From the NCBI GenBank assembly GCA_023386235.1, contig JAEWKC010000038.1, positions 1 to 28,302 of the forward strand: DNA of 28,302 bases. The letters are read 5' to 3'. The translations under genes and the position numbers were made by a program. This document shows, in pieces, positions 17,447 to 25,378 of the stretch (within the stretch, counting starts at the first letter, position 1; each line of letters starts with the position of its first letter). The stretch comes from Bacteroidota bacterium (lineage in GTDB: Bacteria > Bacteroidota > Bacteroidia > Chitinophagales > Chitinophagaceae). Under the pieces are notes generated by a model that was not told the DNA's origin, made no database searches, and saw only the letters and a list, made by a program, of their open reading frames with translations.

Positions 17447-18448
17447 TTAAAATTTCCTTTGTGCAATGAATCGCTCATCTAAATGATAGTACACGATGTT
17501 ATAGTTTTTGATTTTATTTTTCAAAAATGTTTTGGCTTCACTTAGTTGTTGCTCAGATATTTCTTCCAGTTGCAACATAAATCCTTTACTCAAATATACA
17601 TTAAAATAGAATCCGGCATTTAATACTTCAAAAGTGTTTTTATTTACTTGTTTAAAATTACTGCTTTTTATATCTTTTTCAGCAACGCCGTTGATCAACT
17701 TATGCTTGCCGACATGATTCGTGACTATCGCCCATGAATAAACAGGAAGAGCAATATCTATTTGCAAAGGGTATTTTTCTACATCGTTTAAATAATTTTT
17801 TAAAGTAGGAATATCAAGAATAGAGTTTTTATCATTTGTTTCTAAAGGAGAAGACGTTGCGTAACACATAAGATATACTTTCTTTACTGGCGGCACGCCG
17901 GTAGATGTTTTATGTTTTACCTGGTGCAATCGAAGTGTAGAAGTGATTTGCTGCTTACTGATCTTTTGCAGCTCTTGTAAAAAGGTAAAATAATTGTCTT
18001 TCGTTGTTTTTGTCCAGTCGCAGTCTATTTGTATTTCATCAGAATTATTTAATTGTAGTTCGGTGGTTTTTTTGTTGATTAGTGCATACACATTTTCAGC
18101 AAGGAATTTTATTTGTTGCTGTGTAACGTTGATAAAGCATTTGTTGGTAATATAAATTACGGGAACTATTTTTTTATTAATATTAAATGAAGTGTCTTTT
18201 GTAATTATGGCAACCGGTTGAAAGACAGTGTCTGTCTTATCTACATCAAAAAAGCGCACATAAATATAAGGTGAAGTAGATGCTTCTGCTACTTGTTTTT
18301 CTTTAGGAGTGAGCGAAAGATTTGTTCTCCAATAATAAAATGAGTAAGCTTTTTCATTTTGCTCTGTGCAGGAAAAGATCAAGCTAATGACAACAGTAAA
18401 AAGTAAATTTCTAACAGTTCTTATAGTGAATTGTGTATTCAATGACAT
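17447..18448 (-). CDS. Putative lipoprotein, DUF3142-like
   Basis: A 333-residue protein with a lipoprotein signal: a basic N-region, the hydrophobic stretch NLLFTVVISLIFS and lipobox cysteine at residue 27. The central part alternates strands and helices and includes EIQIDCDWTKTTKDNYFTFL, followed by an STLRLHQV strand, VYLMCYA and IDIALPVYSWAIV. This pattern recalls the DUF3142 group, which has a TIM-barrel-like outline similar to glycoside hydrolases, but the assignment is from memory and tentative. No clear catalytic acid pair can be named. It is the first gene of a two-gene unit with the exported repeat protein 13 bases downstream. The intergenic stretch before it (18449-18560) is AT-rich, with no clear promoter element. 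Confidence 0.65.
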   Translation of the reverse strand: MSLNTQFTIRTVRNLLFTVVISLIFSCTEQNEKAYSFYYWRTNLSLTPKEKQVAEASTSPYIYVRFFDVDKTDTVFQPVAIITKDTSFNINKKIVPVIYITNKCFINVTQQQIKFLAENVYALINKKTTELQLNNSDEIQIDCDWTKTTKDNYFTFLQELQKISKQQITSTLRLHQVKHKTSTGVPPVKKVYLMCYATSSPLETNDKNSILDIPTLKNYLNDVEKYPLQIDIALPVYSWAIVTNHVGKHKLINGVAEKDIKSSNFKQVNKNTFEVLNAGFYFNVYLSKGFMLQLEEISEQQLSEAKTFLKNKIKNYNIVYYHLDERFIAQRKF

Positions 18449-18564
18449 GCTCGTATTTTAATTTTATAATAATAAAATTAACTAAAGTTTTTTGTTATAG
18501 ATGTGAGATTATATTTTTTTAAGCTTACAATATCCTGTGTTTTTTCAAGACTTGTAATAAAGGA

Positions 18565-18603
18565 AGCGCCTGAAACTATTATCCGATAATGGTTTCAGGC
18601 GCT
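18565..18603 (-). terminator. Terminator of the lysine-catabolism operon
   Basis: Nineteen-base arms at 18565-18583 and 18585-18603 are complementary except for one G-T position. The outer half is GC-rich (AGCGCCTGAAAC). On the minus strand it begins 12 bases after the ALDH stop and is followed by TCCTTTATT. The stem is very stable, although the U-run is imperfect. Confidence 0.75.
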
Positions 18604-18615
18604 GGTCGATAAAAA

Positions 18616-20145
18616 TTACAAATCAAATTTTATACCTTGGGCCAATGGTAATTGAGTAGAATAATTAATGGTATTGGTTTGTCTGCGCATATATGCTATC
18701 CATGCATCTGAACCGCTTTCTCTTCCGCCGCCGGTTTCTTTTTCGCCACCAAAAGCGCCTCCGATCTCCGCACCCGATGTGCCTATGTTTACATTGGCGA
18801 TGCCACAGTCAGATCCGCTGACCGACAAGAAAAGTTCTGCTTCTCGTAAGTTGAGTGTCATAATGGCCGAAGATAATCCTTGCGGTACACCGTTTTGCAT
18901 AGCGATGGCTTCTTCCAGGGTTTTATATTTCATCACGTAAAGCAACGGTGCAAAAGTTTCGTGCTGCACAATGGGGTAGTGGTTTTCTACTTCTGCGATG
19001 CATGGTTTTACATAGCATTTTGTAGGATACTCTTCTCCTGTAAGTCTGCTCCCCTCTACAAGTATTTTACCGCCTTGCTGCTTTATTTGTTCAATGCTGT
19101 GCAGATATTTACTTACCGCATCTTCATCAATAAGGGGTCCCATGTGTATGTCTTCTTTCAATGGATTGCCAATTTTTATTTGCTTATAGGCATTTGCCAG
19201 TTTTTCAATAAAGCTGTCATAAATATCTTCATGAATAATTAATCTGCGTGTAGAAGTACAGCGTTGTCCCGCTGTACCTAAAGCACCGAATACAGCACCT
19301 ATTACCGACATTTCTATATCCGCTTCCTTTGAAATAATAATAGCGTTGTTACCACCTAACTCCAATAATGTTTTGCCTAATCTTTCTGCTACCGTGGCAG
19401 CTACTGCTTTGCCCATAGTTGTGCTGCCGGTAGCGGATATCAAAGGGAGCCTGTGGTCTTTAGCCATCCATTCACCCGCTTCTTTGCCGCCGATGACCAG
19501 GCTGCAAACTCCTTCCGGAATATCGTTTTGTTTAAAAACACTGGCAATAATATTTTGACAGGCAATAGCTGAAATAGGTGTTTTTTCTGAGGGCTTCCAA
19601 ATGCTTACATTTCCGCAAACCATTGCTATGATTGAGTTCCAGCTCCATACTGCAACCGGGAAATTGAATGCGGAAATAATTCCTACAATCCCTACAGGAT
19701 GCCATTGTTCGTACATACGATGCTGTGGTCTTTCTGAATGCATGGTAAGCCCGTAAAGCTGGCGCGATAAGCCCACTGCAAAGTCGCAGATATCAATCAT
19801 TTCCTGTACTTCTCCCAAACCTTCCTGTAAACTTTTCCCCATTTCATAAGAAACTAATGTGCCCAGATCGGTTTTATGTTTGCGCAGTGCGTCGCCTATT
19901 TGCCTTGCCAAATCGCCGCGTTTGGGAGCGGGTACCTCGCGCCAGGCTTTAAATGCTTCCTGCGCTTTTTCTACCACAGCGTTATATACTTTCTTATCCA
20001 CAGCGTTTACCTGCGCTATGGTATGGCCGTCAACAGGAGAAACGGAAACGATTTCTTCTCCATGCGTTGCACTCCATATACGTCCTGTGCTGGCTCCATG
20101 ATTTTGATAGTTGATTGATAAATTTTTTAATACTTCTTTTATCAT
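18616..20145 (-). CDS. Alpha-aminoadipate-semialdehyde dehydrogenase, antiquitin (ALDH7) type
   Basis: NAD-dependent aldehyde dehydrogenase that oxidises 2-aminoadipate 6-semialdehyde (or its cyclic form) to 2-aminoadipate in lysine breakdown. The start was moved from 20223 to the ATG at 20145. The result is 509 residues, matching about 510 for antiquitin, and the overlap with the DUF1338 gene becomes a 10-base gap. Blocks close to human ALDH7A1 are visible: ELGGNNAIIIS (catalytic Glu), GTAGQRCTSTRRL (catalytic Cys), VQHETFAPLLYVMKYK, GSDCGIANVNIGTSGAEIG, GGAFGGEKETGGGRESGSDA and a tail reading PLAQGIKF. It is the last gene of a three-gene operon with saccharopine dehydrogenase and DUF1338, and the context supports this substrate. 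Related ALDH7 enzymes can also take betaine aldehyde, but the neighbours argue against that being the main role. Confidence 0.93.
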   Translation of the reverse strand: MIKEVLKNLSINYQNHGASTGRIWSATHGEEIVSVSPVDGHTIAQVNAVDKKVYNAVVEKAQEAFKAWREVPAPKRGDLARQIGDALRKHKTDLGTLVSYEMGKSLQEGLGEVQEMIDICDFAVGLSRQLYGLTMHSERPQHRMYEQWHPVGIVGIISAFNFPVAVWSWNSIIAMVCGNVSIWKPSEKTPISAIACQNIIASVFKQNDIPEGVCSLVIGGKEAGEWMAKDHRLPLISATGSTTMGKAVAATVAERLGKTLLELGGNNAIIISKEADIEMSVIGAVFGALGTAGQRCTSTRRLIIHEDIYDSFIEKLANAYKQIKIGNPLKEDIHMGPLIDEDAVSKYLHSIEQIKQQGGKILVEGSRLTGEEYPTKCYVKPCIAEVENHYPIVQHETFAPLLYVMKYKTLEEAIAMQNGVPQGLSSAIMTLNLREAELFLSVSGSDCGIANVNIGTSGAEIGGAFGGEKETGGGRESGSDAWIAYMRRQTNTINYSTQLPLAQGIKFDL

Positions 20146-20155
20146 AATTCTTTTT

Positions 20156-21040
20156 TTATTTGTCGGTTTGTGAACGATAGGTACTTTCAAAAATCTTGTC
20201 GGCATTGCCTGCTTCAAAACCATCTCTTAAATGCTCTCTTTTTATTTGATCTTTGGGCAGATGTTTAAATTCGTCCAGCACCAGTCTTTCCGCAAACTCC
20301 ACGTAGGAGCCGGAAATAAGTTTTGTTTCACCATTGGCAAATGAAGCTTCAATCATTTTGGCAACAGTAGAACTTTGTCTTAGCTTGCCATCCGGACTTA
20401 CTTTTATTCTTCCGCCGGATGTATTGAGCTTAAAGCCGTTTTTTTCCAGAAAGTCATCAAACTTTTCCATGGTATTGTAGCCTTCGGGTAAATTATGTAC
20501 GCTGATAGTGAAATGGTTGAGATAATAATGATTAAAAATCACCCATGACGCATACTCGCTTTCTTCAGCTAATTTTTCATAATCTTCTATGGTAGGTGTA
20601 CGCCATAAACCTTTATGGAGGAAGGCATCCACGGCTTTTGCATCATCCAGATTCAAATCAAGTACGGGGTCTGATAATACCTCATCAGTATAGCTGCGAA
20701 TAATTTTCTGTACATCATCACTTAAATCGTCAATGCGCAGTTCGCTTATAAAAATCCTGGGATGCTTATCGGTAGGAGGCGCGTACCAATAAGCGTTCAG
20801 CTTTTTTTGTTCAAAATATAAATAATCTTTTTTCGTGTATCCATAGTGCAAAAATATTTTCTCTAAAGATTGTATGCCCAGCTGCGGTACACCCATCGTT
20901 CTGAAAGCAATATGATCGTTTTCTATATCATCGTCTTTATTTATGATTTTCTCTTCAATCATTTTATTGATGATGGCTGAAACGTCCGGTACACGCTCTT
21001 TGTAGCGGGACATCAGCCCGTTTAAAACTTCGTCTAACAT
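20156..21040 (-). CDS. Short DUF1338 protein: 2-oxoadipate dioxygenase/decarboxylase
   Basis: Non-haem Fe(II) enzyme of the DUF1338 (HglS/YdcJ) family, which converts 2-oxoadipate to 2-hydroxyglutarate and CO2 with oxygen in lysine catabolism. The likely metal ligands are His43 (NDHIAFRT), His176 (LNHFTISV) and Glu248 (GSYVEFAERL). Arg47, four residues after the first His, matches the substrate arginine spaced the same way in Pseudomonas HglS. At 294 residues it is well short of HglS and YdcJ (about 450), so it is a compact version. Position between saccharopine dehydrogenase (20 bases upstream) and antiquitin (10 bases downstream) supports the lysine role. An aminoadipate aminotransferase needed to make its substrate is not in the window. 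The family call is strong; the exact product is by analogy. Confidence 0.88.
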   Translation of the reverse strand: MLDEVLNGLMSRYKERVPDVSAIINKMIEEKIINKDDDIENDHIAFRTMGVPQLGIQSLEKIFLHYGYTKKDYLYFEQKKLNAYWYAPPTDKHPRIFISELRIDDLSDDVQKIIRSYTDEVLSDPVLDLNLDDAKAVDAFLHKGLWRTPTIEDYEKLAEESEYASWVIFNHYYLNHFTISVHNLPEGYNTMEKFDDFLEKNGFKLNTSGGRIKVSPDGKLRQSSTVAKMIEASFANGETKLISGSYVEFAERLVLDEFKHLPKDQIKREHLRDGFEAGNADKIFESTYRSQTDK

Positions 21041-21060
21041 GATAAAAAGTTTTTTAAAGA

Positions 21061-22146
21061 TTAAAAATGAATGTTGTGGTCGTAGTATTTTACAAAGTCG
21101 TTTACTTTGTATTCCTTGAAATCTACATCACCCTGCCTGATAAATCCTTTTTGCGGTAATTGTTTATTTACATGCAAATCTACCACCGCGCAAACAGAAC
21201 CCGCAGTAGTCAGCTGTATGGCTGTGAAGTGCTTCTTATGTACATCCTGGCTGAATACTGTTCGCGTAAATATTTTTTCTATAAATTGCCCGTTCATTTC
21301 GCCCGAAACAGAGATAAATACCAAAACCATATCCTGATAACTGACCGGTATGCTTCTTTCAAAAATTTGTTTCAGGAGTTTAATATCATCTTTCAAATGA
21401 AAATCATTGAACAGAAGTTTGATAATGTCTAAATGACCTTTGTAGCGTATGGTTTTGTAATCAAGGTTTTGAACTCTTCCTTCCAGGAACTCCGCGAGAT
21501 AGGCCAATCCGCCCGATGTGTTAAATGCCTCGTATTCCACCCCTTCCAGAATAAAGTTTTCATAACCTTCCAGCGCGGGCACTGTCATTTTTTCTCCATT
21601 TACAATAGCGTTGCATGGATGAATATATTCGTTTATCAATCCGTCGGTACTCCAGGTCAGGTTGTATTTTAATTTATTAGTTGGGAAGCGGGGAAGCGCG
21701 CCCACTCTTAGTTTTACGGTGTGCAGCTTTGCAAATTCTTTGGTAAGATCATGCGCTGCAATACCAATAAATCCGGGTGCTAAGCCACATTGAGGCATAA
21801 ACGAAACCTCCGCGGTAGCAGCTATTTCTCTTATTGTATTGGTTACATTTACGTCTTCGGTCAAATCAAAATAATGCGTTTTAGTCAAAGCGGCTGTCTT
21901 TGCCACGTCTATATTGAGAAAATAAGGCAAAGCGCTAATCACGTACTCGTTCTTTTCTAACAGCTGTTTCAGCGCGTTGGTATCTTGTACGTTTAATTCT
22001 GTGGTTTCAATGCCGTCATTTTTAGCATTGTTTAATAATTGAGGATTATTGTCTGCTAGCAATACATTGTATTTTCCTGATTGTTTTAATAAATAAGCAA
22101 TAGTTTCACCGATTTTTCCGGCTCCTATAACTAATATGTTAGTCAT
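21061..22146 (-). CDS. Saccharopine dehydrogenase (glutamate-forming type)
   Basis: NAD(P)-dependent enzyme that cleaves saccharopine to glutamate and 2-aminoadipate 6-semialdehyde. The start was moved from 22221 to the ATG at 22146, because the Rossmann strand then begins properly: MTNILVIGAGKIGETIAYLL with the GxGxxG loop. The extra 25 residues of the longer frame look like leader DNA. The product is 361 residues. Later blocks are DLTEDV, MPQCGLAPGFIGIAAHDL and LTWSTDGLINEYIHPC, typical of the saccharopine dehydrogenase/LYS9 fold. A fused lysine-2-oxoglutarate reductase domain, as in animal and plant LKR/SDH, is absent. It is the first gene of the lysine operon, whose next members act on its product and on a later intermediate. 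The 273-base region upstream separates it from a divergent gene. Confidence 0.9.
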   Translation of the reverse strand: MTNILVIGAGKIGETIAYLLKQSGKYNVLLADNNPQLLNNAKNDGIETTELNVQDTNALKQLLEKNEYVISALPYFLNIDVAKTAALTKTHYFDLTEDVNVTNTIREIAATAEVSFMPQCGLAPGFIGIAAHDLTKEFAKLHTVKLRVGALPRFPTNKLKYNLTWSTDGLINEYIHPCNAIVNGEKMTVPALEGYENFILEGVEYEAFNTSGGLAYLAEFLEGRVQNLDYKTIRYKGHLDIIKLLFNDFHLKDDIKLLKQIFERSIPVSYQDMVLVFISVSGEMNGQFIEKIFTRTVFSQDVHKKHFTAIQLTTAGSVCAVVDLHVNKQLPQKGFIRQGDVDFKEYKVNDFVKYYDHNIHF

Positions 22147-22195
22147 TATAGTGTATAAGTTTAAAAAGATTAGAGAATATGTATGTGGATCTGAA

Positions 22196-22262
22196 CTTCC
22201 GGATGGAAGGGCAAAATACATCGGGCTATGGAATATGCGAGCTGGAACTCCTGAGGTAGGAG
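22196..22262 (-). other. Intergenic leader with two small inverted repeats
   Basis: The region 22147-22419 between divergent genes holds two short hairpins, CTTCC/GGAAG (22196-22209) and CTCCT/AGGAG (22248-22262), upstream of the lysine operon. They could be part of a leader or an operator, but each stem is only five bases and may be chance. No clear TAnnTTTG element was found for the minus strand here. Confidence 0.2.
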
Positions 22263-22383
22263 AGATAGGAAAGAAATATGTTTAGCAGTGCGTTCATGAT
22301 AACGAATGTATGTAAAAATATTTAGGAATGAAAATATATTGAGAAATAAAATATTAAAATTATGTGCAATGATATTATATTAT

Positions 22384-22391
22384 TAATTTTG
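22384..22391 (+). promoter_or_regulatory. Possible -7 element of the EEP lipoprotein gene
   Basis: TAATTTTG fits the Bacteroidota -7 consensus TAnnTTTG and lies 28 bases upstream of the chosen GTG start. No convincing -33 element was seen at the right distance. Confidence 0.35.
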
Positions 22392-22419
22392 AGTTATTCA
22401 ATCATAAGAATTGGGCAGC

Positions 22420-23370
22420 GTGAAACATTTTGCGTTTATATTAATTTTAGTTGTTGTACTATTTTCCTGTAAAAAAACATTTACACCACCGCCGGAAGTA
22501 GTAAAACCTCCTGTTGCAGAAGATACTTCTAATCTTAAAAATTATACTAATAAAATCATCACGATAGTCAATTGGAATATTGAATGGTTTGGTTCATCAA
22601 ATTTCTCAGGGAATTTGAATGTACAGGAAAACAATGCTTCTAAGATATTGAAATATCTTGACGCGGATCTGTATGGTATTTGCGAGGTGGTGGATACTGC
22701 CAGGTTTGGCAAAATGATCCGTTATACTTTTAGCAGTGATTACAACTACCGGATAACGCCCTATCCGAATGTTTCTCAGAAGATGGCTTTTGTTTACAAC
22801 AGGCATATTTTCAGAAATGTAAAAACAAGAGCTTTTATGGGTTTGAGCACTTCGGCAGGAAGATATTTTGCATCGGGGAGGTTTCCTTTTTTACTGGAAG
22901 CAGATATGGTTGTAAACAATACAAGACAAAAGATTTCAGTTGTTTTGTTGCATGCTAAAGCAGGCGCCGATGTTCAGAGCTATACTAATCGGCTCAATGG
23001 TTCTGTTGAAATGAAAGATAGTTTAGACAGGTATTTTCAACAAAAAAATGTAGCGCTTATTGGTGATTTTAATGATCATTTGAATGGCAGCATTACTACC
23101 GGAAGAGTTTCGCCATATAAAAATTTTATTGATGATAAAACTTACCATGCTGTTACCTTTCCTTTAAATATACCCGGCTATAGCTCTACTATTACTTATC
23201 AAAACTCTGTGATAGACCAGCAGGTGAACAATGCCGGCTTTGCTGAATGGTATATGAATACTTCTGCTGCAATAAGAAAAGACGTAAAGAACGTTGTGCC
23301 CGATTTCGATGCCAGGAGTACATCAGATCACTACCCGGTTTCTTCCAGATACAATGTAAAAATTAAATAA
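22420..23370 (+). CDS. Endonuclease/exonuclease/phosphatase-family lipoprotein
   Basis: Metal-dependent phosphodiesterase fold, as in DNase I and exonuclease III. Visible active-site blocks in order are IVNWNIEWFG (Asn), LYGICEVVD (Glu), VVLLHAKAG, LIGDFNDHLN (Asp and Asn) and TSDHYPV near the C-terminus (Asp/His). All expected catalytic positions are present. The GTG at 22420 starts a lipoprotein signal, MKHFAFILILVVVLFSC, with the modified cysteine at residue 17; an upstream TTG at 22411 is the alternative and adds three residues. A proline-rich linker (PPPEVVKPP) follows the cysteine. The product is about 316 residues and membrane-anchored outside the cytosol, so its substrate may be extracellular nucleic acid or a phosphoester. 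It is a single gene whose 3' end overlaps the convergent neighbour by 8 bases. Confidence 0.87.
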   Translation: MKHFAFILILVVVLFSCKKTFTPPPEVVKPPVAEDTSNLKNYTNKIITIVNWNIEWFGSSNFSGNLNVQENNASKILKYLDADLYGICEVVDTARFGKMIRYTFSSDYNYRITPYPNVSQKMAFVYNRHIFRNVKTRAFMGLSTSAGRYFASGRFPFLLEADMVVNNTRQKISVVLLHAKAGADVQSYTNRLNGSVEMKDSLDRYFQQKNVALIGDFNDHLNGSITTGRVSPYKNFIDDKTYHAVTFPLNIPGYSSTITYQNSVIDQQVNNAGFAEWYMNTSAAIRKDVKNVVPDFDARSTSDHYPVSSRYNVKIK

Positions 23371-25378
23371 CTTCCGCGCCTCCCTTACCAAATATACGCA
23401 TCAGTATTTCGGCGCCTGCATTGCTGGTGTTGGAGAAAAATAAATTTTCATTTACTACAACCGGCTTGCCTTCTGCGTTATAGGTATTTATTGTAGCTCT
23501 ATATTTATTGCCTCTTTGCTCAAAATATACATCAGCTTTTGGGATTCCTTGTTTTTCAGACCAGTTTACATGTGCTTTTTTAATGTCTTTTACTACATTC
23601 TGAAGCATATCGTTATCGCTTCCGTGAATATGTAACTGCATAGATATTTCAATACCCGAAAAAGGAATTAATTCGGGGTAGGCGCTGTAAAGATCATTGC
23701 TGTAGGTATTATATTTTTCTGTAAAAATATTATTGGAAAGTATGGCGCCTTCATACAACCGGCCTATGTAGAGCTTTTCAAAAGTAGTATCTATAGCTAC
23801 ATTGTTGATGATTTTGTCGAAACTTTCTCTGGCTGTTTTTATTTTTCCGCCCCGCAATTGAAATTTGGCTTCAAAAAGCTTGAAGTACCTGTCAGCATTT
23901 TTACGAAGGTCGGTAATTTGATAATTTTTATATTTTTTTTCGAAATAAGAGGAGCTGAAATATTTGAGCAGATACCAGGCTTCGTCGTAGGTAGTGGTAG
24001 ATTCGGAGCAAAACAAATCGTAAACCATTCTGTCTTTTTCAGGATTCTTAGCCAGCTGCGATGCCGTGTTGTATATCGTAATCCATTTTTCTATGCTGAT
24101 AGAAAATATTTTCCACAAAGTTTTTAAAGAATACCACCAGCCTCTGTTTTGAAATTTTATTTTTTCAATTCGCCTGTCAATCAACTGCAATTTGAGGAGG
24201 TTGATGGTAAATTCATATTGCGCTTGTGTAAGCGTGGTGCCTATATGAACCTCATCAAAATTAATGGCTTTATTAAGCGCTATGCCACAGCTGTCTAACT
24301 GCCCATCGTATAAATAAGATCTTGCCAAAGCTATATTGTACCAGCCAAAGCCGGGTGTAGAGCCTTTGGCGGTGATGATTTCTTTATCCACCTTAATAGC
24401 TTCGCCGATCTTTCCGGAAAAAACATAGAGTTGCGGCAAGAAATAAAAGGGTTCCTGCAAACTATAATCTTCGGCATCTTCAATTGCCCGGTTGTAGTAA
24501 TGATCTGCATCTGCAAAGTTTGCCAGTTCGTATTGCAGGCTTGCGTAGTTATTATCAGACATTACGCCATATTCGTTAAGTTGGGCGTAGTAATGCACGC
24601 TGCTGTCATAGCGTTTGTTGTATGAATGCAAAATAGCCAGGTTGTGGTAAATCCTTAGCTTATCTATCAGGTTGATTGATTCGCCAAACCATTCATCTGC
24701 CAAGGCTTTATTGGTTTCTGTGTAGTGCAAGCCTTCGTAACTTATCTGGTAAGCCGCCTGCTGATTGGCAGCAATATTGTTTTTTAAAAAAGGAAATTTC
24801 CTGGAAGTATAAAATCTGTTTCTATGGAATAGCCATGCGCGGTGAAAGTACTGGCCAAACGCATAATCTTCCAGATTGTCTACTTTGAAATTATATTTTT
24901 TTATATCATCTAATATTTGCACGGACGAGTCGGGCATATCTACATTGTCATACGAAGCTATCAGTGCATCTACAATAATCATTAGGTCGTGGAATCGTGT
25001 AATGTTTTTGCTGAGGTAGTCATAATTGGAAAACATATTGGCAAACACCTCGTCAAATTCTGTGGAAATAAGCTTGTAGGATTTCTGTAAGGGAAGTATG
25101 GCATTCTTGAAGCCAAGCGCGTCTGCACTTCTTTCGTATTTGTACATTCCTTCCAGCATCCAACCTACGTAATAAGTGCTGTCTAATCTTACAAACTCTT
25201 TGGCGCGGGGCAAAGTTTCTTCCGACTTTACATCAATGCCATATCTTTTAGCATCTATCTCATATCTGGCCTGTTCTTTTGATCTGCGTTGTGCAAAGGA
25301 ATCAAAAGAAAAAAGCAGCAACATTAAAAAGGTAATGATACAACACTTAAAAACTATATGCAGCAATACTTTCATCAT
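23363..25378 (-). CDS. Exported TPR-like repeat protein
   Basis: A 671-residue protein beginning with a signal peptide (hydrophobic stretch CIITFLMLLLFSFDS, then FAQ). The mature part is a succession of helix pairs resembling degenerate tetratricopeptide repeats. Examples are RIYHNLAILHSYNKRYDSSV, ELANFADADHYYNRAIEDAE and GWYNIALARSYLYDGQLD. The last 100 residues change to a strand-rich segment. No enzymatic motif is seen. Its ATG shares one base with the stop of the MoxR gene (TAATG), which points to translational coupling, and the transglutaminase-like gene lies just upstream of MoxR. MoxR operons often include TPR proteins exported to the periplasm, so a role in envelope protein assembly or stress is plausible but not shown. 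The second codon is also ATG, so the start is uncertain by one residue or more. Confidence 0.75.
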   Translation of the reverse strand: MMKVLLHIVFKCCIITFLMLLLFSFDSFAQRRSKEQARYEIDAKRYGIDVKSEETLPRAKEFVRLDSTYYVGWMLEGMYKYERSADALGFKNAILPLQKSYKLISTEFDEVFANMFSNYDYLSKNITRFHDLMIIVDALIASYDNVDMPDSSVQILDDIKKYNFKVDNLEDYAFGQYFHRAWLFHRNRFYTSRKFPFLKNNIAANQQAAYQISYEGLHYTETNKALADEWFGESINLIDKLRIYHNLAILHSYNKRYDSSVHYYAQLNEYGVMSDNNYASLQYELANFADADHYYNRAIEDAEDYSLQEPFYFLPQLYVFSGKIGEAIKVDKEIITAKGSTPGFGWYNIALARSYLYDGQLDSCGIALNKAINFDEVHIGTTLTQAQYEFTINLLKLQLIDRRIEKIKFQNRGWWYSLKTLWKIFSISIEKWITIYNTASQLAKNPEKDRMVYDLFCSESTTTYDEAWYLLKYFSSSYFEKKYKNYQITDLRKNADRYFKLFEAKFQLRGGKIKTARESFDKIINNVAIDTTFEKLYIGRLYEGAILSNNIFTEKYNTYSNDLYSAYPELIPFSGIEISMQLHIHGSDNDMLQNVVKDIKKAHVNWSEKQGIPKADVYFEQRGNKYRATINTYNAEGKPVVVNENLFFSNTSNAGAEILMRIFGKGGAEVI

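Noticed and set aside
17434..17478. Longer start for the exported repeat protein
   Set aside because: It overlaps the upstream lipoprotein gene and places 15 polar residues before an otherwise normal signal peptide beginning at 17433.
20146..20223. Longer start for the antiquitin gene, adding 26 residues
   Set aside because: It overlaps the DUF1338 coding sequence by 68 bases, and the ATG at 20145 gives the family's normal N-terminus and length.
22147..22221. Longer start for saccharopine dehydrogenase, adding 25 residues
   Set aside because: The extra residues do not resemble the family, while the internal ATG at 22146 begins directly at the Rossmann strand.
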